From: Spongiactinospora gelatinilytica
GTDB lineage: Bacteria; Actinomycetota; Actinomycetes; Streptosporangiales; Streptosporangiaceae
Direction of reading: 5' to 3'
Assembly: GCF_003236385.1 (NCBI RefSeq)
Contig: NZ_POUA01000020.1
Coordinates: 1-41,499 of the forward strand
Length of the DNA: 41,499 bases
Positions within the stretch are counted from its first letter, which is position 1, and each line of letters begins with the position of its first letter. The position numbers and the translations under genes are program-made. Positions 8,614 through 16,675 of the stretch are shown piece after piece. Under the pieces are notes generated by a model. That model ran no database searches. It was not told the DNA's origin and saw nothing but the letters and a program-made list of their open reading frames with translations.

Positions 8614-8745
8614 CCGGGGGCCGCTCGCGCCGGGTCCGGGATACATCAGGGGATTCCCCGATTTCTCCTCTCATGCAGGGACGTAACCTGGTCGCGGCAC
8701 CGCCGTAGGCACCCGGGCACATCAAGCGCACCGAGCGGAGAGAGC

Positions 8746-9426
8746 ATGGCACGAGGGACCGTCATCGAGGAGTACGTGACCTCCCTCGGCCGTGCGCTCA
8801 CCGGACCGCACCGGCGCAAGCGCGACCTGGTCACCGAGGCCCGCGACAGCCTGTTCGACGCGGCCGACGCGCTGGAGCGGGCCGGGCTGGCGCGGGCGGA
8901 GGCCGAGCGGGCCGCGGTCGAGGAGTTCGGGCCGGTCGGCGAGATCGCCCCGGACTACCAGCGGGAGCTGGCCGCGGGCGCGGGGCGCAGGCTGGGCCGG
9001 GTGCTGTTCCTCACGGTGCCGCTGAGCGCGCTGATGTGGTCGGTGATCTGGCAGGTCTTCCCCACCCGGCAGGTCGACCTGGTCAACCGGCCCGACTGGT
9101 TCGTGCCGACCGCGCGCGCCGTGGACATCCTGCAACTGCTGACCGGCCTGCTGGGCGGCGTGGCGGTGCTCGCGCTGGGCCGCGGGCTGCGGCGGATTCG
9201 CAGGCCGGAGCGGATCGCCAGGGCACTCGGGGTCATGGTGTGGGCGCTGCTGCCCGTCATGATCGTGCTGTGCGCCGCGCTGATGTTCGGCGCGAACGGC
9301 CCGCAGGGGTTCGAGGACTACCCGCCCGGCGTCGGGCTGTCCTGGGTGAGCGCGCTGTTCATGGCGCTTCAGCTCTACGGCGCCTGCCGCTGCCTGCAGA
9401 GCAGCCGGCGGGCGCTGCTCGCCTGA
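8746..9426 (+). CDS. HAAS/permease-prefix-domain membrane protein
   Basis: A 226-residue protein. Residues 1-75 are a soluble helical domain (SLGRALTGPHRRKRDLVTEA, then AVEEFGPVGEIAPDYQREL), which matches the HAAS or permease-prefix domain often found next to PadR-type regulators. Four hydrophobic segments follow (about 88-105, 124-142, 163-182, 196-215). No PadR gene is adjacent. GGAGAGAGC precedes the ATG. The function is unknown; the family is usually regulatory or sensory at the membrane. An odd-length palindrome GGGGATTCCCC lies upstream at 8649-8659. Confidence 0.7.
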   Translation: MARGTVIEEYVTSLGRALTGPHRRKRDLVTEARDSLFDAADALERAGLARAEAERAAVEEFGPVGEIAPDYQRELAAGAGRRLGRVLFLTVPLSALMWSVIWQVFPTRQVDLVNRPDWFVPTARAVDILQLLTGLLGGVAVLALGRGLRRIRRPERIARALGVMVWALLPVMIVLCAALMFGANGPQGFEDYPPGVGLSWVSALFMALQLYGACRCLQSSRRALLA

Positions 9427-9540
9427 CCCTCGCAATGCGGTGAAAAGCGCCCGTTGTCTGGATGGTTACTACAATGACCCGTTCCTCACGTTGGGAACTC
9501 CGACGATGATTTACCCCGGTCTGGGCGCGCATCATGAGGT

Positions 9541-10875
9541 GTGGTAGACGAACTGGACACCGTACCCGAGTATGACCGTTTCGCCACCGTCGACGAGGTT
9601 CACCAAAGCCTGGCGGGACTCGCCCGCCACCATCCGGGCACGGCCTCGCTGCGCCGGATCGGCACCTCCCGCCTGGGCGACCCGCTGCTCTGCCTGGCCG
9701 TGGGCGACGGGCCGCGCCACGCCATCGTCGCGGCGGGGCCGCACCCCAACGAGCCGATCGGCGGCCTGAGCGTGACGCACCTGGCCACCCGGCTGTGCAC
9801 GGACGCCGAGCTGCGCCGCTCGACCGGGTACACCTGGCACATCGTGGGCTGCCTGGACCCGGACGGCACCAGGCTCAACGAGGGGTGGTTCGCCGGTCCG
9901 TTCACCAAGACCCACTACGGCCGGCACTTCTACCGGCCGCCCGGCCACGAGCAGGTCGAGTGGACCTTCCCGTTCGCCTACAAGCGCGCCTACTTCGACC
10001 GGGTGCTGCCCGAGACGCTGGCCCTGATGCGGCTGATCGACGACACCCGGCCGGACTTCTTCACCACTCTGCACAACGGCGAGGCGGGCGGGGTCTTCTA
10101 CTACCTCAACCGGGCGGAGCCGGAACTGCACGCCGTGCTGAAGGCGCTGCCCGCCAGGTACGGCGTGCCGCTGCACGCGGGCGAGCCCGAGCACCCCTCG
10201 GTGCGCCGCCTGGAAAAGGCCGTCTTCCTGTCCCCCAGCATGGTCGACGCCTACGACTACTTCGAATCGCTCGGGCAGGACCCGACCGAGCACATCGCCG
10301 GCGCCGCCAGCGACTCCTACATCCGCAAGTACGGCACGCTCGGCCTGACCGCCGAACTTCCCTACTGGACCGACGACACCGCCGATGACACCACGCCCAC
10401 CGGCACCCGCTACCGCGACCTGATCGCCGACCAGGCGGTGCTGGTGCGCGACGCCTACAGCCTGCTCGACGAGACCCTGTCCGCGGTCACCGCCGACCTG
10501 GTCACCGACTCGCCGTTCCTGCGGGCCAGCCGGTCGTTCATCCCGATGCTGGAACGGATGGCGGTCACCGAGGAGAACCGCGCCGGCGCCCCGGAGAACG
10601 GCAGGCCCGCGACCGTCGCCGAGGTCGCCTCCTGCCGGGACAACCTCAACAGCATGCGGCTGCGCTTCGGCGGGATGCTGCTGCGGGCGCTGGAGGGCGA
10701 GCTGGCCGTGGGCAACCGCACGCCCGAGATCCGGGCCAGGAGCCGGGAACTGGCCGCCGCCTACGCCAAGTGGTGCGAGGAGGCCGAGTCGGTCGGCTCC
10801 GACCGGACCATCCCGATCAGGCACCTGGTCGCCATCCAGTACGGCGCGATTCTGGCCGGGGCCGCGCACGCCTGA
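9541..10875 (+). CDS. M14-family zinc carboxypeptidase
   Basis: A 444-residue protein without signal peptide. GPHPNEPIGG (about residue 62) supplies the HxxE zinc ligands of M14 metallocarboxypeptidases. LHNGEAGGVFYY (about residue 180) supplies the third ligand His. ELPYWTDD near residue 280 may carry the catalytic Glu region. It would cleave a C-terminal or amide-linked residue from a peptide or small conjugate in the cytoplasm. The start is the GTG at 9541 with only a poor GAG upstream. A -10-like TACAAT at 9470-9475 would give a leader of about 60 nt. Confidence 0.8.
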   Translation: MVDELDTVPEYDRFATVDEVHQSLAGLARHHPGTASLRRIGTSRLGDPLLCLAVGDGPRHAIVAAGPHPNEPIGGLSVTHLATRLCTDAELRRSTGYTWHIVGCLDPDGTRLNEGWFAGPFTKTHYGRHFYRPPGHEQVEWTFPFAYKRAYFDRVLPETLALMRLIDDTRPDFFTTLHNGEAGGVFYYLNRAEPELHAVLKALPARYGVPLHAGEPEHPSVRRLEKAVFLSPSMVDAYDYFESLGQDPTEHIAGAASDSYIRKYGTLGLTAELPYWTDDTADDTTPTGTRYRDLIADQAVLVRDAYSLLDETLSAVTADLVTDSPFLRASRSFIPMLERMAVTEENRAGAPENGRPATVAEVASCRDNLNSMRLRFGGMLLRALEGELAVGNRTPEIRARSRELAAAYAKWCEEAESVGSDRTIPIRHLVAIQYGAILAGAAHA

Positions 10876-10878
10876 ACA

Positions 10879-10893
10879 GCCGCGGTCCGCGGC
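10879..10893. terminator. Perfect GC hairpin after the M14 gene
   Basis: GCCGCG, GTC, CGCGGC: a six-pair stem four bases after the stop codon. It has no U-tract. It is a likely terminator. Confidence 0.4.
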
Positions 10894-10928
10894 GGCGGGG
10901 CGCTAGAGTGACCGGCACAGCCGCATTT

Positions 10929-10972
10929 CGGACACTCCTTACAAGGTTTGCGATACTTTGGAGGATATATCC
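10929..10972 (+). promoter_or_regulatory. Promoter and palindromic operator of the PucR-type regulator
   Basis: CGGACA (10929-10934), a 17-bp spacer, then GATACT (10952-10957). A perfect palindrome GGATATATCC covers the expected transcription start (10963-10972) and is flanked by TTGGA/TCCAA half-sites. An autoregulatory operator is plausible. Confidence 0.5.
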
Positions 10973-10996
10973 AAGATCCGGCGCGCTGGAGGCGTG

Positions 10997-12466
10997 ATGC
11001 CGACCCTTGCCGAACTCAGCCGCGCCCTCGGGCGCGCACTGCGCCCCGAGGGCGACGCCCAGCCGCCGGACCGCCCCCTCACCGGTGTCCACGTCAGCGA
11101 GCTGACCGACCCCACCCCGTACCTGGAGGGCGGCGAGCTGCTGCTCACCACCGGGGCGGCGCTCACCGGCGACCCGGCCCAGGCGCGGCTTTACGCCGCC
11201 AGGCTGGTGGAAAGGGGCGTGGCCGCGGTCGGCCTCGGGCTCGGCCCGGTACACCGGCGGGTGCCGCCCGCCCTCGCCGACGCGTGCGCCCGGGCCGGGC
11301 TGCCGCTGCTGGTCGTGCCCGACCGCACGCCGTTCCTGCTGATCGCCCGGACCTACTGGGGGCTGCTCGCCGAGGCCGGCCAGGAGGAGCTGAACGCCGC
11401 GCTCGGCGCGCACCGCGACCTGGTCCGCGCCGCCGCCGGACCCAACCCGGTGCCCGCGGTGGTCAGGTCCCTGGCGCACGCCGTGGCGGGCTGGGCCGCG
11501 CAGCTCACCCCGCAGGGGCGGCTCGTGGAGGTCTGGCCGCGCGACCGGCGGCCCACCGCCCGGCTCATCGCCGGCGAACTCGGCCGGCTCCGCGCGGCCG
11601 GCCCGCACGCCTCGGCGACCCTGCCGATCGACGGCGACCACGTTGTGGTGCAGCCGCTCGGCAGGCAGGGACGGCTGACCGGGTTCGTGGCCATCGGCTG
11701 CCCGCCGCCGATGCGCGCCCGCGACCGCCAGCTCGTGCTCGCCGCCTGCTCACTGCTCGCCCTGCAAAGCGAGCACCGGCGGCGCGGAATGGCGGGCTCC
11801 AGGGCCACCCGCGACGCGGTGGCCCGGCTGCTGCTGCTCGGCCACCCGGCGTCGGCCCGCGACCTCGCCGCCGACCTCGGGTTACCGGCCCCGCCCACCC
11901 GGCTCCGGGTCGCCGCGGTGGCCGGATCGGGCGCGGCGGGCCCCGAACTCCTCGACGCCGTGGAGACGGCGCTGCCCCGCGACCGGCGGCACGTCCTGGC
12001 CGCCGTCGGGCCGGACGAGGTCTGGACGCTTGTCCCGGACGGCGACGTACCCGTCGTCCAGGCGTGCGTGACGGAGTTCGTGGCCGGGGCGGGGTCCGGC
12101 GGACGCGCGGTCGTGTCATCCGAACTGGCCGTACGGGACCTGGCCGGGCACCTGCCCGGGCTGCGCGCCGCACTCGCCCGCACCGGCACCGGGACGGTAC
12201 GCGACCTGGCGCGGGAGAGCGGCCCGGGCACGGCGCCCGCGCTGGAGCCGCTGCTCGCCTACACCCGCAGCGACCTGCTCGGCGCGGTGGTCGCCTACCT
12301 GCGCCACCGCGGCCAGTGGGAGGCCGCGGCGCGCGAGCTCGCGGTGCACCGCAACACGCTGCGCCACCGCATCGCCACCGCCACCCGCGTACTCGGCGCG
12401 GACCTGGACGACCCCGACGTGGCCAGCGCCACCTGGCTGCGGCTGCGCGAACGCGGCCTCGCCTGA
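10997..12466 (+). CDS. PucR-family transcriptional regulator
   Basis: A 489-residue regulator. The N-terminal PucR domain has the typical ELLLTTGAAL and LGLGPVHRRVPPALADACAR, followed by LPLLVVPDRTPFLLIAR. The C-terminal PucR helix-turn-helix has HRGQWEAAARELAVHRNTLR, then HRIATATRVLG. The family often controls purine, amine or amino-acid catabolism. Start ATG 10997 has GGAGG six bases upstream, which is preferred over a TTG at 10958 lying within the palindrome. The target genes are not obvious from context; the upstream M14 carboxypeptidase is a candidate. Confidence 0.88.
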   Translation: MPTLAELSRALGRALRPEGDAQPPDRPLTGVHVSELTDPTPYLEGGELLLTTGAALTGDPAQARLYAARLVERGVAAVGLGLGPVHRRVPPALADACARAGLPLLVVPDRTPFLLIARTYWGLLAEAGQEELNAALGAHRDLVRAAAGPNPVPAVVRSLAHAVAGWAAQLTPQGRLVEVWPRDRRPTARLIAGELGRLRAAGPHASATLPIDGDHVVVQPLGRQGRLTGFVAIGCPPPMRARDRQLVLAACSLLALQSEHRRRGMAGSRATRDAVARLLLLGHPASARDLAADLGLPAPPTRLRVAAVAGSGAAGPELLDAVETALPRDRRHVLAAVGPDEVWTLVPDGDVPVVQACVTEFVAGAGSGGRAVVSSELAVRDLAGHLPGLRAALARTGTGTVRDLARESGPGTAPALEPLLAYTRSDLLGAVVAYLRHRGQWEAAARELAVHRNTLRHRIATATRVLGADLDDPDVASATWLRLRERGLA

Positions 12467-12470
12467 GACC

Positions 12471-12488
12471 CCGGGCCGGGCCGCCCGG
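12471..12488. terminator. Bidirectional hairpin between convergent regulators
   Basis: CCGGGC, six-base loop, GCCCGG, flanked by GACC and GGTC. It lies between the stop of the PucR-type gene and the stop of the Lrp gene and can serve both strands. Confidence 0.5.
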
Positions 12489-12493
12489 AAGGG

Positions 12494-12964
12494 TCAGTCG
12501 TCGCCCACCGGCTCCTGTTCGGCCGCCAGCGCCGGGGCGCGGTGCTCGTACGGCGTGCTCAGCACCACCGTGGTCCGTGTGGAGACGTTGGCCGCCGCCC
12601 GGATCTGCTGCAACAGTTCCTCCAGCTCCAGCGGGCCCCGGACGCGCACCTTCAGGATGTAGCTCTCATCACCCGCCACACTGTGACACGCCTCGATCGC
12701 GGTCAGGTGGGCCAGCCGCTCCGGCGCGTCGTCCGGCGCGGCCGGATCGATCGGCTTGATGGAGATGAAGGCGGTCAGCGTCAGCCCCACCGCGTCGTGG
12801 TCCACCAACGCCGCGTACCCCCGGATCACCCCCCGCTTTTCCAGGCGGCGCACCCGCTGGTGCACGGCCGAGACCGAAAGCCCGGTCACCTTGGCCAGAT
12901 CGGTGAAGCTCATGCGGCCGTCCACGGCCAGCAACGTGACGATCCTGCGATCGATCTCCTCCAC
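12494..12964 (-). CDS. Lrp/AsnC-family transcriptional regulator
   Basis: A 156-residue regulator. The N-terminal helix-turn-helix reads DRRIVTLLAVDGRMSFTDLA, then SVSAVHQRVRRLEKRGVI. The C-terminal RAM ligand-binding domain has CHSVAGDESYILKVRVR. The start is placed at the GTG 12964 because a TACCTT hexamer (12972-12977) lies exactly seven bases upstream, the spacing of a leaderless actinobacterial mRNA, and because family members begin just before the IDRRI motif. TTG 12973 and GTG 12970 are in frame and possible. It is divergent from the Thg1-like gene. Confidence 0.88.
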   Translation of the reverse strand: MEEIDRRIVTLLAVDGRMSFTDLAKVTGLSVSAVHQRVRRLEKRGVIRGYAALVDHDAVGLTLTAFISIKPIDPAAPDDAPERLAHLTAIEACHSVAGDESYILKVRVRGPLELEELLQQIRAAANVSTRTTVVLSTPYEHRAPALAAEQEPVGDD

Positions 12965-12971
12965 CCGCACC

Positions 12972-12977
12972 AAGGTA
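12972..12977 (-). promoter_or_regulatory. Leaderless -10 hexamer of the Lrp gene
   Basis: TACCTT on the minus strand, seven bases before the chosen GTG start. Confidence 0.4.
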
Positions 12978-13056
12978 GCGGCCCGGCCGCCCGGCGTACC
13001 ACAGCGCGCGCCCGCTCATCCGCCATGATGGCAGGAGAAGGCCGAAGGAAGGCGAC

Positions 13057-13815
13057 ATGAACAGCAACGAGCTGGAAGCCAGGATGCGGGCCCGGGAGTG
13101 GTTCCACTCGCTTACCGTTCCCCCGGGGGCCTGGGCGATCATCAGGGTGGACGGCCGGGGCTTCTCCCGCTACACCGAAGGCAACTTCGACAAGCCCTTC
13201 GACGCCCGCTTCTCCGAGCTGATGACCACCGCCGCGCGCAGCCTGCTGGAGGAGTTCACCGGGCGCTACGCCTACACCGAGAGCGACGAGATCTCCGTTG
13301 TGCTGCCGCCCGGGTTCGGCCTGTTCGGCCGCGAGCTGGAAAAGCTGGTGTCCATCTCGGCGGCCGTGGCCACCGCGGCCTTCACCCACGCGGCGGGCGA
13401 GCCCGTGCAGTTCGACAGCCGGGTGTGGATCGGCGCCACCGTCGAAGACGTCGTGGACTACCTGTCGTGGCGGCAGGCCGACGCGGCGCGGTGCGCGCTC
13501 AACGGCTGGTGCTACTGGACGCTGCGCAAGGCCGGCCGTACCCAGGCCCAGGCCGCCCGCAGGCTCGACCGCACCGGCGTGGCCGAGAAGAACGAGCTGC
13601 TGTCCCGGCACGGCGTCAACTACGAGGAGCTGCCCGCCTGGCAGCGCCACGGCGTCGGCCTGTGGTGGGAGACCTACGAGCGCGTCGGCCACGACCCGAT
13701 CCGCGGCGCCGACGTCACCACCACCCGGCGGCGCGTCCACATCTCCCGCGACCTGCCGGTGAAGGAGGAGTACCGGCGCCTGGCCGAACGCCTCGTCCTC
13801 GGCGACCGTCCCTGA
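13057..13815 (+). CDS. Thg1-like tRNA(His) guanylyltransferase / 3'-5' polymerase
   Basis: A 252-residue member of the Thg1 family, the only known polymerases that add nucleotides in the 3'-to-5' direction. The catalytic palm is clear: IIRVDGRGFSRYTEG carries the first metal-binding Asp and the DGRxF motif, and AYTESDEISVVL carries the second metal Asp (SDE). DYLSWRQADAARCALNG (about residue 145), VAEKNELLSRHGVNYEELP and a late tandem of Arg match family positions that contact the tRNA and the nucleotide. GAAGGAAGG precedes the ATG. Bacterial members (TLPs) repair 5'-truncated tRNAs in vitro, while G-1 of bacterial tRNA-His is usually genome-encoded. So the role here may be tRNA repair. A frameshifted NUDIX gene follows after 37 bp. 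Confidence 0.9.
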   Translation: MNSNELEARMRAREWFHSLTVPPGAWAIIRVDGRGFSRYTEGNFDKPFDARFSELMTTAARSLLEEFTGRYAYTESDEISVVLPPGFGLFGRELEKLVSISAAVATAAFTHAAGEPVQFDSRVWIGATVEDVVDYLSWRQADAARCALNGWCYWTLRKAGRTQAQAARRLDRTGVAEKNELLSRHGVNYEELPAWQRHGVGLWWETYERVGHDPIRGADVTTTRRRVHISRDLPVKEEYRRLAERLVLGDRP

Positions 13816-13852
13816 CCCGCCCCCGGCACGCGGATTCCCCTAGCATCGTCAA

Positions 13853-14372
13853 ATGAGCCCTCCCCTGGTCCGGACCACCGCCCGCGTCCTGCTCGTGGAC
13901 GCCCGCGACCGGCTGCTGATGTTCCGTTTCCGCGCCTCCGCGCACTGGGGGCGCCCGCACTTCTGGGGCACCCCCGGCGGCGGGGAGGCGCTGGCCGACG
14001 CCGCGGCCCGCGAGCTGTGGGAGGAGACCGGGCTGCGCGTACCGGCCGCGCGGCTCGGGCCGGTGGTCGCCCGCACCTCGGGGCCCACGGAGTTCGAGGG
14101 CGTGCCGGTCCAGGCCTGCGACTCCGTTCTTCTTCCTGCGGATCGAGGAGCACACGCTGGACACCAGCGCCCAGGAGGACCTGGAACGCGAGCTGATATC
14201 CGCCCACCACTGGTGCACCCTGCCCGAGCTGCCGGCCACCGACGAGCTGATCCTGCCGCTGCGGCTCACCGGCCTGCTGCCCGGGCTGCTCGCCGGCGAC
14301 CTGCCCGCCGCGCCCGTCGAACCGCCCTGGCGGCGCGACGCCGAAGCGGCGGCCCCGCCGCCCGGGACCTGA
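13853..14372 (+). pseudogene. NUDIX hydrolase, frameshifted
   Basis: Frame 1 begins at ATG 13853 and contains a complete Nudix box (GTPGGGE, seven residues, RELWEETGL at about residues 40-62). At about 14122-14130 the reading changes: after VQACDS the natural sequence continues FFFLRIEEHTLDTS and then ERELISAHHWCTLPELP, one frame later (+1), to a TGA at 14370-14372. A single extra base (GACTCC-G-TTCTTC) explains it. Corrected length would be about 172 residues. As written, frame 1 runs on to 14503 as GC-rich shadow text inside the next gene. It is either a real pseudogene or a one-base sequencing error. TAGCAT at 13841-13846 six bases before the ATG suggests a leaderless mRNA. Confidence 0.75.
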
Positions 14373-14385
14373 CAGGCGCCCGGGA

Positions 14386-15531
14386 TCAGTCCCTGGCCAG
14401 CGCCCGGGAGATCACCAGCCGCTGGATCTGGTTGGTGCCCTCCACGATCTGCAGCACCTTCGCCTCGCGCATGTACCGCTCGACCGGGAAGTCCTCGACA
14501 TAGCCGTAGCCGCCGAAGATCTGCACGGCGTCGGTGGTGACCCGCATGCACGCGTCGGTGGCGAACAGCTTGGCCATGGCCGCGCGCGTGCCGTACGGCC
14601 GGCCCGCGTCACGCAGCCGGGCCGCGTCCAGGTACAGCGCCCGCGCGGCGGCGATCGTGGTGGCCATGTCGGCCAGCATGAACCCGACCCCCTGGAAGTC
14701 GGCGATCCGCGACCCGAACTGCCGCCGCTCCTTGGCGTAGGCCAGCGCCGCGTCATAGGCCGCCTGGGCCACCCCGACCGCGCACGCGGCGATGCCCAGC
14801 CGCCCGCCGTCCAGCGCCGCCATGGCGATCTTGAAGCCCTCGCCCTCGGCCCCCACCAGCGCGTCCGCGGGCACCCGGACGTCATCGAAGCGGACCTGCG
14901 CGGTCGGGGAGGACCGCATGCCCATCTTCCGCTCCGGCGCGCCGAACGACAGCCCGCCGGTCCCGGCCGGTACGTGCAGGCAGGAGATGCCCCGCGCGCC
15001 GTCGTCGGACGTGCGGGTCATGACGGTGTAGAAGTCGGCCACGCCGCCGTGGGTGGTCCACGCCTTGACGCCGTTGACCACGAAGCCGCCCGAGTCGCGT
15101 ACCGCCCGCGTGGTCAGCGCCGCCGCGTCCGAGCCGGACTGCGGCTCCGACAGGCAGTACGCGCCCAGCAGGTCACCGCCGAGCATGCCGGGCAGCAACC
15201 GCTCGCGCTGCCCGGCGTCGCCGTAGAAGGCCACCGGGAAGCACGACAGCGTGTGCACCGACACCCCGAGCCCCATCGCCAGCCACGCCGCCGCCAGCTC
15301 CTCGACCACCTGGAGGTAGACCTCCTGCGGCTGGGCCGCGCCGCCGTACTCCTCGGGGTAGGGCAGGCCGAGCAGCCCCGAGGCGCCGAGCGTGCGGAGC
15401 ACCTCGCGCGGGAAACGCCCCGCCGACTCCTCGACGGCGGCCCGCGGGGCGACCTCCTTGGCGGCGATCTCCCTGGTCAGCTCGATCAAATCGTGGCCCT
15501 CGGAGGAGGGCAGCACCCGCTCGACCGGCAT
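14386..15531 (-). CDS. Acyl-CoA dehydrogenase
   Basis: A 381-residue FAD enzyme that introduces the alpha-beta double bond into acyl-CoA. The middle-domain signature AYCLSEPQSGSDAAALTTRA is present. The C-terminal domain has AKERRQFGSRIADFQ, then QIFGGYGYVEDFPVERYMRE, in the order of the family, and ends IVEGTNQIQRLVISRAL. In the position where many members have the catalytic Glu, the sequence keeps VEGTNQIQ. The ATG at 15531 lies one base after the stop codon of the M24 peptidase gene, so the two are co-transcribed and probably coupled. The substrate chain length cannot be told. Confidence 0.92.
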   Translation of the reverse strand: MPVERVLPSSEGHDLIELTREIAAKEVAPRAAVEESAGRFPREVLRTLGASGLLGLPYPEEYGGAAQPQEVYLQVVEELAAAWLAMGLGVSVHTLSCFPVAFYGDAGQRERLLPGMLGGDLLGAYCLSEPQSGSDAAALTTRAVRDSGGFVVNGVKAWTTHGGVADFYTVMTRTSDDGARGISCLHVPAGTGGLSFGAPERKMGMRSSPTAQVRFDDVRVPADALVGAEGEGFKIAMAALDGGRLGIAACAVGVAQAAYDAALAYAKERRQFGSRIADFQGVGFMLADMATTIAAARALYLDAARLRDAGRPYGTRAAMAKLFATDACMRVTTDAVQIFGGYGYVEDFPVERYMREAKVLQIVEGTNQIQRLVISRALARD

Positions 15532-15532
15532 C

Positions 15533-16642
15533 TCACACCACCATCAGTTCGCGGGGGCGGAGGTTGACGCGCTCGCCGCCGTCCTCGCCGCACACCACGA
15601 TGTCCTCGATCCGCGCGCCGTGCGCGCCGGACCGGTAGATCCCCGGCTCGACCGAGAACGCGAACCCCGGGGCCAGCGGCTCGGCGTTGCCCGCCACGAT
15701 GTAGGGGTCCTCGTGGGTCTCCAGGCCGATGCCGTGACCGGTGCGGTGGATGAACAGCTCGCCGTAGCCGGCGTCCTCGATCACCCGGCGGGCCGCGGCG
15801 TCGATCGCCTCGCACGTCACGCCCGGACGTACCGCCGCGCAGGCCGCCTCCTGGGCCTGGCGCAGCACCTCGTAGTAGGCGGCGAACTCGGCGGGCGGCT
15901 CGCCCACGCAGTAGACACGGGTGGAGTCGGAGCAGTATCCGCTCGGCATCTGGCCGCCGATGTCGACCACCACCGGCTCACCCGCCTGGATGACCCGGTC
16001 GGACAGCTCGTGGTGCGGGCTCGCGCCGTTGGGCCCCGAGGCCACGATGACGAAGTCGACCGTGGCGTGCCCGGCGGCGATGATCGCGTCGGCGATGTCC
16101 CGCCCCACCTCGCGCTCGGTGCGACCGGGGCGCAGGAACCCGGGCACCTGGGCGTGTACCGCGTCGATGGCCGAGCCCGCCGCGCGCAGCGCCGCCACCT
16201 CGGCCGGGCTCTTGCGCATCCGCATCTCGCGCAGCACCGACGAGGCCAGCACCTGCTCGGCCCCCGGCAGCGCGTCGCGGAAGCGCAGCGAGGTCATCGC
16301 CCACATCCGGTCGGCCAGGCCGACCCTGGCCACCCCGCCGCCCAGCCGCTTGGCCACCTGCGCGAAGGGATCGTCGGTCTCCTCCCAGGCCACGAACTCC
16401 ACACCGAGCCGGGACGCCGGAGAGTGCTCGGCGGCGGGCAGTTCCAGCCGGGGCACCATCAAGAAGGCGTCACCGGCGGCCGGGACCACCAGGCACGTCA
16501 GCCGTTCCAGCGGCAGTGCCTCGTAACCGGTGATGTAGCGAAGGTCGGGCCCAGGGGTCAGCAGCAGCGCGTCGATGCCCGCCCGCCGGGTCGCCTCCTG
16601 CGCGGCGGCCAGCCGGGACACGGGGTACAGATCAGAGGTCAC
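15533..16642 (-). CDS. M24-family aminopeptidase (Xaa-Pro peptidase type)
   Basis: A 369-residue protein. The N-terminal creatinase-like domain begins with LYPVSRLAAAQEATRRAGID. The C-terminal pita-bread domain carries the five metal ligands: VVVDIGGQMPSGYCSDSTR (two Asp), HRTGHGIGLETHE (His and nearby His), FSVEPGIY (Glu) and ARIEDIVV (Glu). This is the order expected for an Xaa-Pro dipeptidase/aminopeptidase in the cytoplasm. The start is GTG 16642, six bases after a TACATT hexamer (leaderless). A longer open frame reaching 17533 is antisense to the exonuclease and is not coding. It diverges from the exonuclease gene by only 33 bp. Confidence 0.9.
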   Translation of the reverse strand: MTSDLYPVSRLAAAQEATRRAGIDALLLTPGPDLRYITGYEALPLERLTCLVVPAAGDAFLMVPRLELPAAEHSPASRLGVEFVAWEETDDPFAQVAKRLGGGVARVGLADRMWAMTSLRFRDALPGAEQVLASSVLREMRMRKSPAEVAALRAAGSAIDAVHAQVPGFLRPGRTEREVGRDIADAIIAAGHATVDFVIVASGPNGASPHHELSDRVIQAGEPVVVDIGGQMPSGYCSDSTRVYCVGEPPAEFAAYYEVLRQAQEAACAAVRPGVTCEAIDAAARRVIEDAGYGELFIHRTGHGIGLETHEDPYIVAGNAEPLAPGFAFSVEPGIYRSGAHGARIEDIVVCGEDGGERVNLRPRELMVV

Positions 16643-16648
16643 GGGTCC

Positions 16649-16654
16649 AATGTA
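16649..16654 (-). promoter_or_regulatory. Leaderless -10 hexamer of the M24 peptidase gene
   Basis: TACATT on the minus strand, then six bases (GGACCC), then the GTG start. Confidence 0.45.
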
Positions 16655-16675
16655 GGCCGTGCGAGGATGAGGGTC

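Noticed and set aside
13853-14503. Programmed +1 frameshift or an extended NUDIX protein
   Set aside because: The downstream shadow text runs into the acyl-CoA dehydrogenase gene, and the site lacks a known shift signal. An indel or sequencing error is simpler.
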